A DNA stretch of 64,000 nucleotides from Roseomonas marmotae (GTDB lineage Bacteria; Pseudomonadota; Alphaproteobacteria; Acetobacterales; Acetobacteraceae), in assembly GCF_017654485.1 (NCBI RefSeq), contig NZ_CP061091.1, forward strand, positions 3,106,501 to 3,170,500. Direction: 5' to 3'. Of the stretch, positions 1-9,332 are shown one piece after another (positions within the stretch are counted from its first letter, which is position 1; each line of letters opens with the position of its first letter). The notes under the pieces are model-generated. The model was given only the letters and a program-made list of their open reading frames with translations, did not search any database and was not told the origin of the DNA. Made by a program: the position numbers and the translations under genes.

Positions 1-103
1 GCGCCCACTGGTCATACGCTTTCCAAGTCTCGCTCCTGGATCGGTGGCTGGCGGAAAACGGCCGGCCTCCCATATGCAGACTATATTAAGGAACCCGATC
101 GAC

Positions 104-1108
104 ATGGTTGAAGTGGCGGACCCCATCGATCCCACCACTCTCGTCGCGGAAGTCGAGGCGCTCGGCACCCGACTGGCCCGCGTCAAGGCCGCGGTTGGCG
201 AGGTGATCTTCGGCCAGCCGGAGGTGGTTGAACAGGTCCTGATCACCATTCTCTCGGGCGGCCACGTGCTGCTGGTGGGCGTGCCCGGCCTGGGCAAGAC
301 CCGGCTGGTGGAGACTCTGGGCACCGTGCTGGGGCTGAATGAAAGCCGGGTGCAGTTCACGCCGGACCTGATGCCCGCCGATATCCTGGGCAGCGAGGTG
401 CTGGAGGAAAGCGGCGACGGCCGCCGGGCCTTCCGCTTCATCAAGGGCCCGGTCTTCTGCCAGCTGCTGATGGCGGACGAGATCAACCGCGCCTCCCCCC
501 GCACCCAGTCGGCGCTGCTGCAGGCGATGCAGGAACGTAAGGTGGCGGTGGCCGGCCAGTCCCATCCCCTGCCCGCCCCCTTCCATGTTCTGGCGACGCA
601 GAACCCGATCGAGCAGGAAGGCACCTATCCCCTGCCGGAAGCGCAGCTGGACCGCTTCCTGCTGGAAGTGAATGTCGGCTACCCCGACGAGGCGGCGGAA
701 CGCGCCATGCTGCTGGCCACCACCGGCGCGCATGACACCAAGGCCCGCCCGGCGATCACCGCCGCCGAGCTGATGGCGGCACAAGCGATGATCCGCCGCA
801 TTCCCGTGGGCGAGCAGGTGCTGGAAGCCATCCTGAAGCTGGTGCGCGACGCGCGGCCGGAGACGGGATCGCTGGAGGCGGTCCGTAAGCACCTGGCCTG
901 GGGGCCTGGCCCCCGTGCCGCCCAGGCGCTGATGCTGGCCACCCGCGCCCGCGCGGTTCTGGATGGCCGCCTGGCGCCCAGCGTCGAGGATGTCGTGGCC
1001 CTGGCCGACCCCGTGCTGCGGCATCGAATGGCGCTGAATTTCTCGGCCCGCGCCGATGGCGTGCAGCTTTCCGACGTGATTGGTGCGCTGAAGGCCAGCC
1101 TTGGCTGA
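104..1108 (+). CDS. MoxR-family AAA+ ATPase
   Basis: MoxR-type AAA+ ATPase, a chaperone-like enzyme usually encoded beside DUF58 and VWA proteins and thought to help mature protein complexes at the membrane. From the chosen start (334 residues) Walker A is GVPGLGKT (59-66), Walker B LLMADEINR (121-129), and sensor 1 lies in ATQNPIEQEG (164-173). The frame is open further upstream (GTG at 44, ATG at 74). The ATG at 104 is preferred because AAGGA lies 11 bases upstream and the length then matches the family. The stop overlaps the next gene's TTG start by 8 bases, so this is the first gene of a tight four-gene operon. Family assignment is secure; the client proteins are unknown. Confidence 0.93.
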   Translation: MVEVADPIDPTTLVAEVEALGTRLARVKAAVGEVIFGQPEVVEQVLITILSGGHVLLVGVPGLGKTRLVETLGTVLGLNESRVQFTPDLMPADILGSEVLEESGDGRRAFRFIKGPVFCQLLMADEINRASPRTQSALLQAMQERKVAVAGQSHPLPAPFHVLATQNPIEQEGTYPLPEAQLDRFLLEVNVGYPDEAAERAMLLATTGAHDTKARPAITAAELMAAQAMIRRIPVGEQVLEAILKLVRDARPETGSLEAVRKHLAWGPGPRAAQALMLATRARAVLDGRLAPSVEDVVALADPVLRHRMALNFSARADGVQLSDVIGALKASLG

Positions 1109-1991
1109 CCCCGGCACGGCCACCGCGCCCCGCGCCACGCCCCCCCGTGCCACGGCCCTGCGCGCCGAGGTCCTGGGGGCGAGGCTGCCGCCGCTGGTGG
1201 TGGCGGCCGAACGCGTCGCCGCGACGGTGATGCAGGGCGTCCATGGCCGCCGCCGTGCCGGCCAGGGCGACGCTTTCTGGCAGTTCCGCCCCTATACGCC
1301 CGGCGATGCGCTGAACCGGCTGGACTGGCGGCAGAGCGCCAAATCCGACCGGCTCTTCGTGCGGGAGACGGAGTGGGAAGCCGCCCAGAGCATCGCCCTC
1401 TGGCGTGATGCGGGGCAGACCATGCACTGGTCTTCCACCACCAACCTGCCGCGCAAATCGGAACGGGCGGAGCTGCTGCTGCTGGCGCTTGCCTCGCTGC
1501 TGCTGCGCGGCGGGGAGCGGGTGCGGCTGCTGGGCGACCGCCGCGCCTATGCCGGGCGCGGGCTGCTGCCTTCCCTCGCCGAGGCGCTGGGGCGCCATAC
1601 CGGCCCGGCCGCCGATGAGAGCCTGCCCCGCCACGCCCGCGCGGTTCTCTTCGGGGATTTCCTGGCGCCGCTGGAAGACACCCGCGCCGCCGTCGCCTCC
1701 CTCTCCGCCCGCGGCGTCACCGGCCATCTGGTGCAGGTGCTGGACCCGGCGGAGGAGACGCTGCCCTATACCGGCCGCATCCGCTTCGAAGCCCTGATCG
1801 CCGGGGAAGCCCCGCTGCTGCTGCCGCGCGTGGAAGGCATCCGCGCGCTCTATGCCGAGCGGCTGGCAGCGCATCGCCAGGGACTGACCACCATTGCCGC
1901 CGCCGCCGGCTGGCGCTTCACCACCCACCGCACCGACGCGCCGCCCGAGGCCGCGCTGCTGGCGCTGTGGCAGGCGCTCTCGCCGGGATAG
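1101..1991 (+). CDS. DUF58 domain-containing protein
   Basis: DUF58 protein of 296 residues, the usual partner of MoxR ATPases. The family hallmark YTPGDALNRLDWR (residues 65-77), followed by AKSDRLFVRETEWE, is present. The start is a TTG inside the end of the moxR-like gene with GAAGG six bases upstream; no ATG occurs earlier in the frame, and the first internal methionine lies within the conserved region. The N-terminal 25 residues are low in complexity (Ala/Pro/Thr/Arg). No membrane segment is evident, unlike many DUF58 proteins that carry two N-terminal helices. It probably acts with the ATPase and the two membrane proteins downstream. Molecular function is unknown. Confidence 0.9.
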   Translation: MADPGTATAPRATPPRATALRAEVLGARLPPLVVAAERVAATVMQGVHGRRRAGQGDAFWQFRPYTPGDALNRLDWRQSAKSDRLFVRETEWEAAQSIALWRDAGQTMHWSSTTNLPRKSERAELLLLALASLLLRGGERVRLLGDRRAYAGRGLLPSLAEALGRHTGPAADESLPRHARAVLFGDFLAPLEDTRAAVASLSARGVTGHLVQVLDPAEETLPYTGRIRFEALIAGEAPLLLPRVEGIRALYAERLAAHRQGLTTIAAAAGWRFTTHRTDAPPEAALLALWQALSPG

Positions 1992-1998
1992 GAGCCTC

Positions 1999-4740
1999 AT
2001 GCTGCAACTCGGCCCGATCGGTTTCGTGCTGCCCTGGCTGCTGCTGGCCCTGCCGCTGCTGCCGCTGATCTGGTGGCTGCTGCGCGTCACGCCCCCGGCG
2101 CCGCGCCGCCAGACCTTCCCGGCCCTGCGGTTGCTACGGGACCTGCCGGCGCCGGAACAGACGCCCAGCCGCACGCCCTGGTGGCTGCTGCTGCTGCGGC
2201 TGACGGCGGCGGCGCTGATCGTGCTGGGGCTGGCCCGTCCGGTCTGGGGCCCTGGCGCCGCTACGGATGGGGAAGGCCCGCTGCTGCTGGTGGTGGATGA
2301 CGGCTGGGCCGCCGCCGCCGACTGGCCGGCCCGCATGGCCGCCGCCCAGGCCGCGCTGGATGCCGCATCGCGCGAGGGGCGCCGCACCGCCCTGCTGACC
2401 ACCGCCCCCACCGAAACCGCCGGGAATGACGGCGGCGCCATCCAGCCCAGCGGGCTGATGCCGGCGGAGGAACTGCGCGCCCGGTTGGCCGCCCTGCGCC
2501 CCAAGCCCTGGGCGCCGGACCGCGCGGCGGCGCTGGCGGGGTTCCAGTCCTGGCGGCAGGCCCATTCCGGCCCGCTCTCCAGCCTCTGGCTGGCCGATGG
2601 GCTGGAGCACCGGCCGGAAGGTGAGGACAGCGCGCCACTGGCCCGCGCCCTGGCCGAGGCCGGCCCGCTGACGCTGGCGCGCAGCGAGGGCCGTGCCACC
2701 CGGGTCCTGGCGCCCCCACGGGCCGAGCCGGACCGGCTGCTGCTCTCCCTGCGCCAGACGCCCACGGCGCTGGGCGGGCAGGCCACCATCCTGGCCCGCA
2801 CCGGCGACGGCCGCGCCCTGGCCAGCACCAGCATCGACCTGCCCGCCGGCGCCACCGGCGGCGAGGCCGCGATGGAGCTGCCGTTGGAAATCCGCAATCA
2901 GGTCGTGCGGCTGGAGGTGGAGGGCGAGGACAGCGCCGCCACCGCCGTGCTGCTGGACGAGCGCTTCCGCCGCCGCCCGGTCGGGATGGTCGGGCCGAGC
3001 CAGGCAGGCAACGAGACCCCCCTGATCGGCACGCTCTACTATCTTGAACGTGCCCTCTCCCCCACCGCCGAGCTGCGCTCGGGCGATATCGGGCAGCTTC
3101 TGGGCCGGCAGCTTTCCGTGATGGTGCTGGCCGACCGCCCGGTGGCCGAGAGGCACGAGGAGGAGCTGCTGGAGCAATGGGTGCAGAAGGGCGGCACGCT
3201 GCTGCGCTTCGCCGGGCCGCGCCTGGCCGAGCACCCGGACAGCCTGCTGCCCGTGCGACTACGGGCGGGTGAGCGGCAGCTGGGCGGCTCGCTCTCCTGG
3301 GAGCGGCCGCAGCGGCTGGCGCCCTTCCCCGAGAACTCCCCCTTCTTCGGCCTGACCCCGCCCGCCGAGGTAACGATCTCCACCCAGGTGCTGGCCGAGC
3401 CGGACCCGCGCCTGAGCGAGCGGAGCTGGGCGCGGCTGGCTGATGGCACGCCGCTGGTGACGGCGGAGACACGCGGCGCCGGGCGCATTGTGCTCTTTCA
3501 TGTGACCGCCAATGCCGAATGGTCCAACCTGCCGCTCTCCGGCCTGTTCGTGGACATGCTGCGGCGGGTGGTGGCGCTCTCCTCCGGCGTGGTGGGGGCG
3601 GAAGGCAGCGCGCCGCTGGCGCCGGTCGAGACGATGGACGGCTTCGGCCGGCTCGGCCCTGCCCCTGGTGGCACGGCCGCCATCCCCGCCAGCGCCTTCG
3701 CGGAGGCCCTGCCCGGCCCGCGCCATCCGCCCGGCTGGTATGGCCAGCCTGGCGAGGGGGCCGAGCGCCGCGCCTTGAACCTCTCCGCCAGCCTGCCCGC
3801 CCCGCGCGTGATGGCGCCGCCGCCGGACGGCACCCGCCTGCAAACCATCGGCGGCGTGCCGGCGGAACGCGACCTGGGCCCATGGCTGCTGGGGCTGGCG
3901 CTTCTGCTGCTGGCGGTGGACCTCGTGCTGTCCCTGGCGCAGCGCGGGCTGGTCGGCCGGCCGGCGCGGCTGGCTATGCTGGGGCTGCTGGCCCTGGGGC
4001 TTGGCGCCGCGCCGCTCTCCGGCGCCCGGGCCCAGGATGACTCCATGCCGCTGGTGACGCGCATCGGCTATGTCGCGACCGACGACCCCTCGGCCGATGA
4101 GATGGTGCGCCAGGGGCTGGCCGGCCTGTCCGACTACGTCAACCGCCGGACCGCCGCCGCGCTGGGCGAGCCTGTCGCCGTGCGGCCGGGGCAGGACGAC
4201 CTTTCCGTGCTGCCGCTGCTGTACTGGGCCGTGCTGCCGGACGCGCAGCCACCCGGCAGCGCCGCCGTGGCCGCGCTGAACGACTATATGCGCCACGGCG
4301 GCATCATCCTCTTCGACACACGGGACGAAGGCTCGGGCGAAGGCTTCGCCCCTGGCGCGCGGGAGGCCCTGCAGCGCGTCACGCGCAGCCTGGAGATCCC
4401 GCCGCTGACATCGGTGACGCCCGAGCATGTTCTGACCCGCGCCTTCTACCTGCTTCAGGACCTGCCCGGCCGCTTCACCGGCGGGCAGGTCTGGGTGTCG
4501 CGGGAGGAGGACCGGGCCAATGACAGCGTCAGCCCCGTCATCATCGGCGGGCATGACTGGGCCGGCGCCTGGGCCGTGGATGCGCGGGGCGGCAACCCCT
4601 ATGCCGCCATCCCCGGCGGGGCGCGGCAGCGGACGCTGGCCTATCGCTTCGGCGTCAACCTCGTGATGTATGCGCTGACCGGCAACTACAAAGGCGATCA
4701 GGTGCATGTGCCGGCCATCCTGGAAAGGCTGGGCAACTGA
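1999..4740 (+). CDS. BatA-like membrane protein with C-terminal DUF4159
   Basis: Membrane protein of 913 residues. The N-terminus is BatA-like, with helices near residues 5-25 and 58-75 flanking the PRRQTFPALRLL stretch typical of the family. A VWA-like segment follows in which the metal site is degenerate (VVDDGWAAA where DxSxS is expected). Two further helices lie near 635-680, ending in an Ala-rich sequence that resembles a signal peptide, and the last ~220 residues form a DUF4159 domain (from MPLVTRIGYVATDD). The frame is open 105 bases upstream, but the ATG at 1999 has GGAG just ahead and follows the DUF58 stop closely. Its stop shares one base with the next start, indicating translational coupling. 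Role: envelope component of a MoxR system, function undefined. Confidence 0.88.
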   Translation: MLQLGPIGFVLPWLLLALPLLPLIWWLLRVTPPAPRRQTFPALRLLRDLPAPEQTPSRTPWWLLLLRLTAAALIVLGLARPVWGPGAATDGEGPLLLVVDDGWAAAADWPARMAAAQAALDAASREGRRTALLTTAPTETAGNDGGAIQPSGLMPAEELRARLAALRPKPWAPDRAAALAGFQSWRQAHSGPLSSLWLADGLEHRPEGEDSAPLARALAEAGPLTLARSEGRATRVLAPPRAEPDRLLLSLRQTPTALGGQATILARTGDGRALASTSIDLPAGATGGEAAMELPLEIRNQVVRLEVEGEDSAATAVLLDERFRRRPVGMVGPSQAGNETPLIGTLYYLERALSPTAELRSGDIGQLLGRQLSVMVLADRPVAERHEEELLEQWVQKGGTLLRFAGPRLAEHPDSLLPVRLRAGERQLGGSLSWERPQRLAPFPENSPFFGLTPPAEVTISTQVLAEPDPRLSERSWARLADGTPLVTAETRGAGRIVLFHVTANAEWSNLPLSGLFVDMLRRVVALSSGVVGAEGSAPLAPVETMDGFGRLGPAPGGTAAIPASAFAEALPGPRHPPGWYGQPGEGAERRALNLSASLPAPRVMAPPPDGTRLQTIGGVPAERDLGPWLLGLALLLLAVDLVLSLAQRGLVGRPARLAMLGLLALGLGAAPLSGARAQDDSMPLVTRIGYVATDDPSADEMVRQGLAGLSDYVNRRTAAALGEPVAVRPGQDDLSVLPLLYWAVLPDAQPPGSAAVAALNDYMRHGGIILFDTRDEGSGEGFAPGAREALQRVTRSLEIPPLTSVTPEHVLTRAFYLLQDLPGRFTGGQVWVSREEDRANDSVSPVIIGGHDWAGAWAVDARGGNPYAAIPGGARQRTLAYRFGVNLVMYALTGNYKGDQVHVPAILERLGN

Positions 4741-6839
4741 TGCAAAGCGCCATCGCCGGGCTCGATTTCGCCCCCATCCTGCCACTCTGGCTGCTCATCG
4801 CCCTGGGCGTGGTGGCGCTGCTGGCCCTTTCCATGGCGCTGTGGCGCCGCGCGCGCGGCGTCTGGTGGCGCGCCCTTTCCTTCGCCCTGCTGCTGCTGGC
4901 CCTGGCCAATCCGCGGCTGGTGGAGGAGACGCGGGAGGGCCGGCCCGATATCGCCCTGCTGGTGCAGGACCGCAGCGACAGCGCCCGCATCGGCGACCGG
5001 GGCGCGCAGCTCGATGCCGCCCGCGCCGCGCTGGAGCGGGAGGCCGCCCGCTTCCCGGACCTGGAACTGCGCGTGCTGGACCTGCCGGAAGGCGGCAACC
5101 AGGGCACGCGGCTGATGACGGCCGTCGAGCGCGCCCTGGCCGACATCCCCCGCGCCCGTCTGGCCGGCGTGCTGGCCCTGACCGATGGACAGGCGCATGA
5201 CGTGCCGGAGGCGGCGGGCTTCGACGCCCCCTTCCACACCATCCTGCCCGGCGGCCCTGGCGAGGTGGACCGCCGCATCCGCGTGATCGAGGCGCCGGGC
5301 TTCGGCATCGTCGGCCGCAGCGTAGAGCTGCGGGTGGCGGTGGAGGACCTGGGCGTGCCGGTGAACGAGGCGCAGGGTGCCGTGCGCCTGACCATCCGCC
5401 GTGATGGCAACGCGCCCCGCGTGGAAAGCGTGCCGCTGGGTCGGGAGCACCGGATCACCGTGCCGATCGAGCGCGGCGGGCCGACAGTGGTGGAGGTCGC
5501 GGCGGATGAGCGGCCGGGCGAGGTCTCGGCCCTGAACAACCGCGCCGTGGTGACCATCAACGGGGTGCGGGACCGGCTGCGGGTGCTGCTGGTCTCCGGC
5601 GAGCCGCATTCGGGCGAGCGCACCTGGAGGCGGCTGCTGAAGGCTGATCCCGGCGTGGACCTCGTGCATTTCACCATCCTGCGCCCGCCGGAAAAGGATG
5701 ATCTGACGCCGCTGAACGAGCTGGCGCTGATCGCCTTCCCGGTGCGTGAGCTGTTCCAGGTGAAGCTGCGGGAATTCGACCTGATCGTCTTCGACCGCTT
5801 CGCCAACCGGGGCATCCTGCCACCCACCTACCTCCGCAACATCGCCGAATACGTGCGCGGCGGCGGGGCGCTGCTGCTCTCGGTCGGTCCGGAATTCCTG
5901 GGGCCGACCAGTCTGGCCGCAACCCCGCTGGGGCAGGTGCTGCCGGCGCGCCCCTTCTCCGGCCCCGAGGCCATGGCGGAAGGCGCCTTCCGCCCGCGCG
6001 TGACGGAGGCCGGCGCCCGCCACCCCGTGACCCAGGGCCTCAGCGGCGCCAACCAGGGCAATACGCAGCCGCAATGGGGCCGCTGGTACCGCTACCTGCG
6101 CGCCAATACCGAGAGCGGCACCACGGTGATGGACAGCGGCGACAACTCGCCCCTGCTGCAGCTGGACCGGGTGGGGGAAGGCCGGGTGGCGCTGCTGCTC
6201 TCCGACCAGATCTGGCTCTGGTCACGCGGCCATGACGGCGGCGGCCCGCAGGCGGAGTTGCTGCGCCGCGCCGCGCATTGGCTGATGAAGGAGCCGGAGC
6301 TGGAGGAGGAGGATCTGGTCGCCCAGGTCGAAGGCGGCACCCTGACCGTCACCCGCCGCAGCCTGGAGGGCGGCCCGCCGCCGGAGATCGCCGTCACCGC
6401 GCCCGATGGCACCATCGCCCGCCGCCGGCCGGAAGCGGAAGGCGGCGGGCGCGCGGTGCTGACCTTGCCGGCGGAGCAGCCGGGCGTCTGGCAGGCCAGC
6501 GACGGCCGCCGCACGGCCTTCGCCGCCGCCGCCGCCGCCAATCCGATGGAAATCGCCGATCTGCGCGCCGATCCGGCCAAGCTGGCCCCCATCGCGCATG
6601 CGACCGGCGGCGGCACCCGCTGGCTGGGCACGGGCGAGGCGCCGGCGGTGCCGGAACTGCGGCGCGTGGCGGCCGGGCGCGACATGTCCGGCGGCGCCAA
6701 CAGGGGCTGGCTGGGCCTGCGGCGCAACCAGGACCATATCGTCACGGGCATCGCGGCCCTGCCGCTGCTGCCCCCCTGGCTGGCCCTGCCGCTGGTGCTG
6801 GGCGTGGCCGTCATTGCCTGGCGGCGGGAGGGACGCTGA
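4740..6839 (+). CDS. VWA/GATase1-like membrane protein of the MoxR operon
   Basis: Protein of 699 residues with two N-terminal helices (about 13-30 and 40-60) and one C-terminal helix (about 675-693), so most of it is probably periplasmic. After the second helix, a VWA-like region keeps an apparent DxSxS metal-binding motif (QDRSDSAR) and a later LALTDGQAHD. The middle (FDLIVFDRF to GGALLLSVGPEF) resembles the class-I glutamine-amidotransferase-like fold found in this family without an obvious catalytic Cys. It is the last gene of the MoxR-DUF58-DUF4159 operon and overlaps its predecessor by one base. The intact-looking metal site here contrasts with the degenerate one in the preceding protein. 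Exact function unknown. Confidence 0.87.
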   Translation: MQSAIAGLDFAPILPLWLLIALGVVALLALSMALWRRARGVWWRALSFALLLLALANPRLVEETREGRPDIALLVQDRSDSARIGDRGAQLDAARAALEREAARFPDLELRVLDLPEGGNQGTRLMTAVERALADIPRARLAGVLALTDGQAHDVPEAAGFDAPFHTILPGGPGEVDRRIRVIEAPGFGIVGRSVELRVAVEDLGVPVNEAQGAVRLTIRRDGNAPRVESVPLGREHRITVPIERGGPTVVEVAADERPGEVSALNNRAVVTINGVRDRLRVLLVSGEPHSGERTWRRLLKADPGVDLVHFTILRPPEKDDLTPLNELALIAFPVRELFQVKLREFDLIVFDRFANRGILPPTYLRNIAEYVRGGGALLLSVGPEFLGPTSLAATPLGQVLPARPFSGPEAMAEGAFRPRVTEAGARHPVTQGLSGANQGNTQPQWGRWYRYLRANTESGTTVMDSGDNSPLLQLDRVGEGRVALLLSDQIWLWSRGHDGGGPQAELLRRAAHWLMKEPELEEEDLVAQVEGGTLTVTRRSLEGGPPPEIAVTAPDGTIARRRPEAEGGGRAVLTLPAEQPGVWQASDGRRTAFAAAAAANPMEIADLRADPAKLAPIAHATGGGTRWLGTGEAPAVPELRRVAAGRDMSGGANRGWLGLRRNQDHIVTGIAALPLLPPWLALPLVLGVAVIAWRREGR

Positions 6840-6902
6840 GGCCCTTCTGCCCTTTCGCAGCCATGATCCTGACTTCTTATCCAAGAGTTGGAGGATTTCG
6901 TT

Positions 6903-7247
6903 ATGCGTATGGCAATGGCCTTGATCTGCCCCCTGATGCTCGGTGCCTGCGCGATGGGGCCCACGCTGGAACAGCAGCTGGCCACCTATGTGGGCCGCAG
7001 CGAGACGGAGCTGGTGGCCGGGCTCGGCGTGCCGGTCCGCAGCTATGAGACGGGGGGCCTTCTCTTCCTGCAATTCGTGCGTCAGAGCGCGGTGCCCGTC
7101 GAGCAGCCCCAGCCCTTCTTCTACGGCCCCTACCGCTACGGTCCCTGGCTGAACTACACCTCCTATGTCGAGGTGCGCTGCGACATCACCTTCGCCCTGC
7201 GTGACCGCCGGGTGGAAAGCTTCACGCTGAACGGGCAGGGCTGCTAG
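6903..7247 (+). CDS. Small predicted lipoprotein
   Basis: Predicted lipoprotein of 114 residues. The N-terminus MRMAMALICPLMLGAC carries a lipobox with the lipidated Cys at position 16. The mature part has a YVGRSETELVAGLGVPVRSYETGG stretch resembling the SmpA/OmlA-like folds common in short envelope lipoproteins, followed by a Pro/Tyr-rich loop and a Cys pair (CDI and QGC). A good ribosome-binding site (GGAGG about 8 bases upstream) selects the ATG at 6903 over an ATG 15 bases earlier. It lies 63 bases after the MoxR operon and may be cotranscribed. The function cannot be named from sequence. Confidence 0.8.
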   Translation: MRMAMALICPLMLGACAMGPTLEQQLATYVGRSETELVAGLGVPVRSYETGGLLFLQFVRQSAVPVEQPQPFFYGPYRYGPWLNYTSYVEVRCDITFALRDRRVESFTLNGQGC

Positions 7248-7356
7248 CCGAGGCTGGGCATTTCAGGGCAACGCGAGGCCAGCATACAGCATTATGCTCC
7301 CTGATTCTGTTGTTGCGGTTCCCTTGAACGCCGCTTTACCGGTAGAAGGTGCCGCC

Positions 7357-7965
7357 ATGCGCCGCTCCATCTCTTCCCCCCGTCTTTTGCCCCTCGCAGC
7401 CCTGGCGCTGCTGTTGCCGGCCCTGCCTGCCCTGGCGCAGGCGCCGCGTGGGCCGCTGACACCTTCTGGCCCCACCGGCCCCTCGGCGGCGCCGCCGCCG
7501 GCCCTGCCCGGCCTGGCAAACCGCAACCCGGCGACGGTCATCCCGCCCGATGCCAATTTCAACCTCCTCGGCCCGACCGAGGCGCTGTTCGATTCCATCA
7601 ACCGGGGTGACCTGACCTCGGCGCGGGACGCGGTGTCGCGCGGTGCCGACCTCAACGGGCGCAACGTGTTGGGGCTGACACCGTTGGAATCAGCGGTGGA
7701 CCAGGGGCGGAACGACATTGTCTTCTACCTGCTCTCCGTCCGTGGCGCCGTAGCCTCCTCCGCCCCGCCGCCGCCCTCCCTGCCAGGGCTGAGCCGCAAT
7801 GTCGCCCGGCCTGAGCCGGCGCCGCGCCCGCCGGTCCGCGCGCCGCAGCGCAGCGCCCCCACGGCGGCGCCGTCCGCCGGCAGGGCCGCGCCCCATCCCG
7901 TCGACGGTGGCGCCGCGCGGCCGGATGTGGGCTTCCTGGGCTTCGACGCCGGGCGTGGCGGGTAA
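7357..7965 (+). CDS. Exported ankyrin-repeat-like protein
   Basis: Protein of 202 residues with a clear signal peptide (MRRSISSPRLLPLAALALLL, cleaved after ALA-QA). After a Pro/Ala-rich linker comes a short ankyrin-like segment, ALFDSINRGDLTSARDAV, then SRGADLNGRNVLGLTPL and ESAVDQGRNDIVFYLL, equal to about one and a half repeats. The C-terminal third is Pro/Ala/Arg-rich and probably disordered. The ATG at 7357 is chosen because GAAGGT lies 7 bases upstream and the signal peptide starts there, although the frame opens at 7294. The next gene is on the opposite strand and converges. A periplasmic ankyrin protein may act in protein-protein contacts; no specific role can be assigned. Confidence 0.78.
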   Translation: MRRSISSPRLLPLAALALLLPALPALAQAPRGPLTPSGPTGPSAAPPPALPGLANRNPATVIPPDANFNLLGPTEALFDSINRGDLTSARDAVSRGADLNGRNVLGLTPLESAVDQGRNDIVFYLLSVRGAVASSAPPPPSLPGLSRNVARPEPAPRPPVRAPQRSAPTAAPSAGRAAPHPVDGGAARPDVGFLGFDAGRGG

Positions 7966-8016
7966 CGTACCTCCGGCCAGGTGGGCTTCAGTTAGGCCAT
8001 TGCGCCGCCCGCCGGC

Positions 8017-8700
8017 TCAGCGGGCGCAGTCCAACAGGCTGCCCAGTTGCCCGACCCGCCGGCGGATGACCTCCGCCCGGCTCTGCACATAGGGACCGGG
8101 TGAGGCCGCCGACCGTTCCAGCGGGTTCGGCAAGACCACGGCCAGCCGCGCCGCCTGTCCCGCCGTCAACTGGGCGGCGGAGCGGTCGAAGAAGGCGCGG
8201 GAGGCGGCCTCCGCCCCATAGATGCCGGGGCCGAACTCGACGATGTTCAGATAGACCTCCAGCACCCGCTGGCGCGGCCAGAGCAACGCGATCTGCGGCG
8301 TCAGCCAGGCTTCCAGCACCTTTCGCAGCGGGTCGCGCCCAGGCCAGAGGAAGAGGTTCTTGGCCACCTGCATGGTGATGGTGCTGGCCCCACGGGGCCG
8401 CTCCCCGTTCAGCGCCGCCTCCACCTGCCCGCGCAGCTGCTGGAAGTCGAAGCCCAGGCTCTGCTCGCAGAAGAGATTATCCTCCGCCGCGATGACGCTT
8501 TGCGGCAGGGACTGGGCGATCTGGTCATAGGCTACCCATTCCCTGGAAAGCCCATAGCCCTGCGCCGCCCGCAGCAGCATCAGCGGCGTCACCGGCACCG
8601 GCACGAAGCGGAAGAGCAGGATCAGCAGCGGCGGCCCCAGCAGCAGCACCAGCGCCAGGCGCTTCAGCCAGCGCGGGGCGCGGCCCGGGGCCAGGCGCAT
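8017..8700 (-). CDS. mtgA: Monofunctional biosynthetic peptidoglycan transglycosylase
   Basis: MtgA, a GT51 glycosyltransferase that polymerises lipid II into glycan strands at the inner membrane. The 227 residues begin with a basic stretch and one membrane anchor (about 13-32). The catalytic Glu is in AAEDNLFCEQ (E73), and the second family motif GASTITMQVAKNLFLWPGR lies at 104-122, followed by LEVYLNIVEFGPGIYG. There is no transpeptidase domain, which fits the monofunctional subgroup. Its ATG shares one base with the stop of the nuclease-like gene upstream on the same strand, so the two are probably cotranscribed. Assignment is secure. Confidence 0.95.
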   Translation of the reverse strand: MRLAPGRAPRWLKRLALVLLLGPPLLILLFRFVPVPVTPLMLLRAAQGYGLSREWVAYDQIAQSLPQSVIAAEDNLFCEQSLGFDFQQLRGQVEAALNGERPRGASTITMQVAKNLFLWPGRDPLRKVLEAWLTPQIALLWPRQRVLEVYLNIVEFGPGIYGAEAASRAFFDRSAAQLTAGQAARLAVVLPNPLERSAASPGPYVQSRAEVIRRRVGQLGSLLDCAR

Positions 8701-9332
8701 CAGCCGCGCCCGCAGGCGTTGGCGCGGCCGCGATGGTCCCAGGGAAATTCGAAGCGCCCGCCCCAGGCACCGCTCCGGGCCGCCTTGGCGGCGCGCTCCT
8801 CATCCGCATAGGCGCCATCGGAGTAGCGCTTGCAGTCGAAGGCGAAGCCGGTGCGGACCATGGCGGCATTCAGGTCCACCACCCCGTTCCCGTCCCGGCG
8901 AGGCACGGTGCAGGTGGCGACCATGCGGCCATAGGTTTCCGAGCCATCGGGGGTGCAGGTCACCTCCGCGCCGCCGATCAGCGCCACCAGCGCGTCCCGC
9001 GCCTGCTTGCCGCAGTCATAGCGGCCGGTGCCGCTGCGGGTGCAGGTCTGGTCACTCTCCAGCGCGTCGATGCCGCGCATGCGGATGCGGGTCCGGCCGA
9101 GGTCCAGCGTATCTCCGTCGATGATGCGGGCGAGGCCGCTCACCGGCTCGATGCTGCCCCGTGGCACGCGGTGGGTCGTCTCCCGCTGGCTATTGTCGAG
9201 GCTGGAGAAGGCGCGTACGGCGGCGCGAAAGACACGCTCCAGCCCGGCATCGGTCATCTGGTTGGCGCTGAACAGCCCCAGCACGGCAGCAATCAGGGCG
9301 ATCCAGGGGGCAGCGGGGCGCTTGCGGCTCAT
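8700..9332 (-). CDS. Thermonuclease (SNase)-family protein, membrane-anchored or exported
   Basis: Staphylococcal-nuclease-like protein. An N-terminal hydrophobic segment (APWIALIAAVLGLFSA) suggests an anchor or uncleaved signal. The SNase fold follows: IIDGDTLDLGRTRIRMRGIDALESDQ carries the metal-binding Asp and the catalytic Arg and Glu, and YGRMVATC carries the second catalytic Arg. Cys pairs (TCTRSGTGRYDCG, TCTPDG, ATC) would suit an oxidising periplasm. The ATG at 9332 is used; an upstream ATG at 9374 would add 14 polar residues before the hydrophobic segment, and neither start has a strong ribosome-binding site. The stop overlaps the mtgA start by one base. The substrate (host or environmental nucleic acid) is unknown. 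Confidence 0.85.
   Translation of the reverse strand: MSRKRPAAPWIALIAAVLGLFSANQMTDAGLERVFRAAVRAFSSLDNSQRETTHRVPRGSIEPVSGLARIIDGDTLDLGRTRIRMRGIDALESDQTCTRSGTGRYDCGKQARDALVALIGGAEVTCTPDGSETYGRMVATCTVPRRDGNGVVDLNAAMVRTGFAFDCKRYSDGAYADEERAAKAARSGAWGGRFEFPWDHRGRANACGRG

Noticed and set aside
1..15. Possible start of a divergent minus-strand gene (ATG at 15)
   Set aside because: Only five codons lie in the window, and the upstream ribosome-binding site is weak; it cannot be called a gene.
756..2897. Long minus-strand open frame (713 codons) opposite the MoxR operon
   Set aside because: It is rich in Arg, Ser, Ala and Pro with no family motifs, and mirrors well-supported plus-strand genes. It is a high-GC shadow frame.
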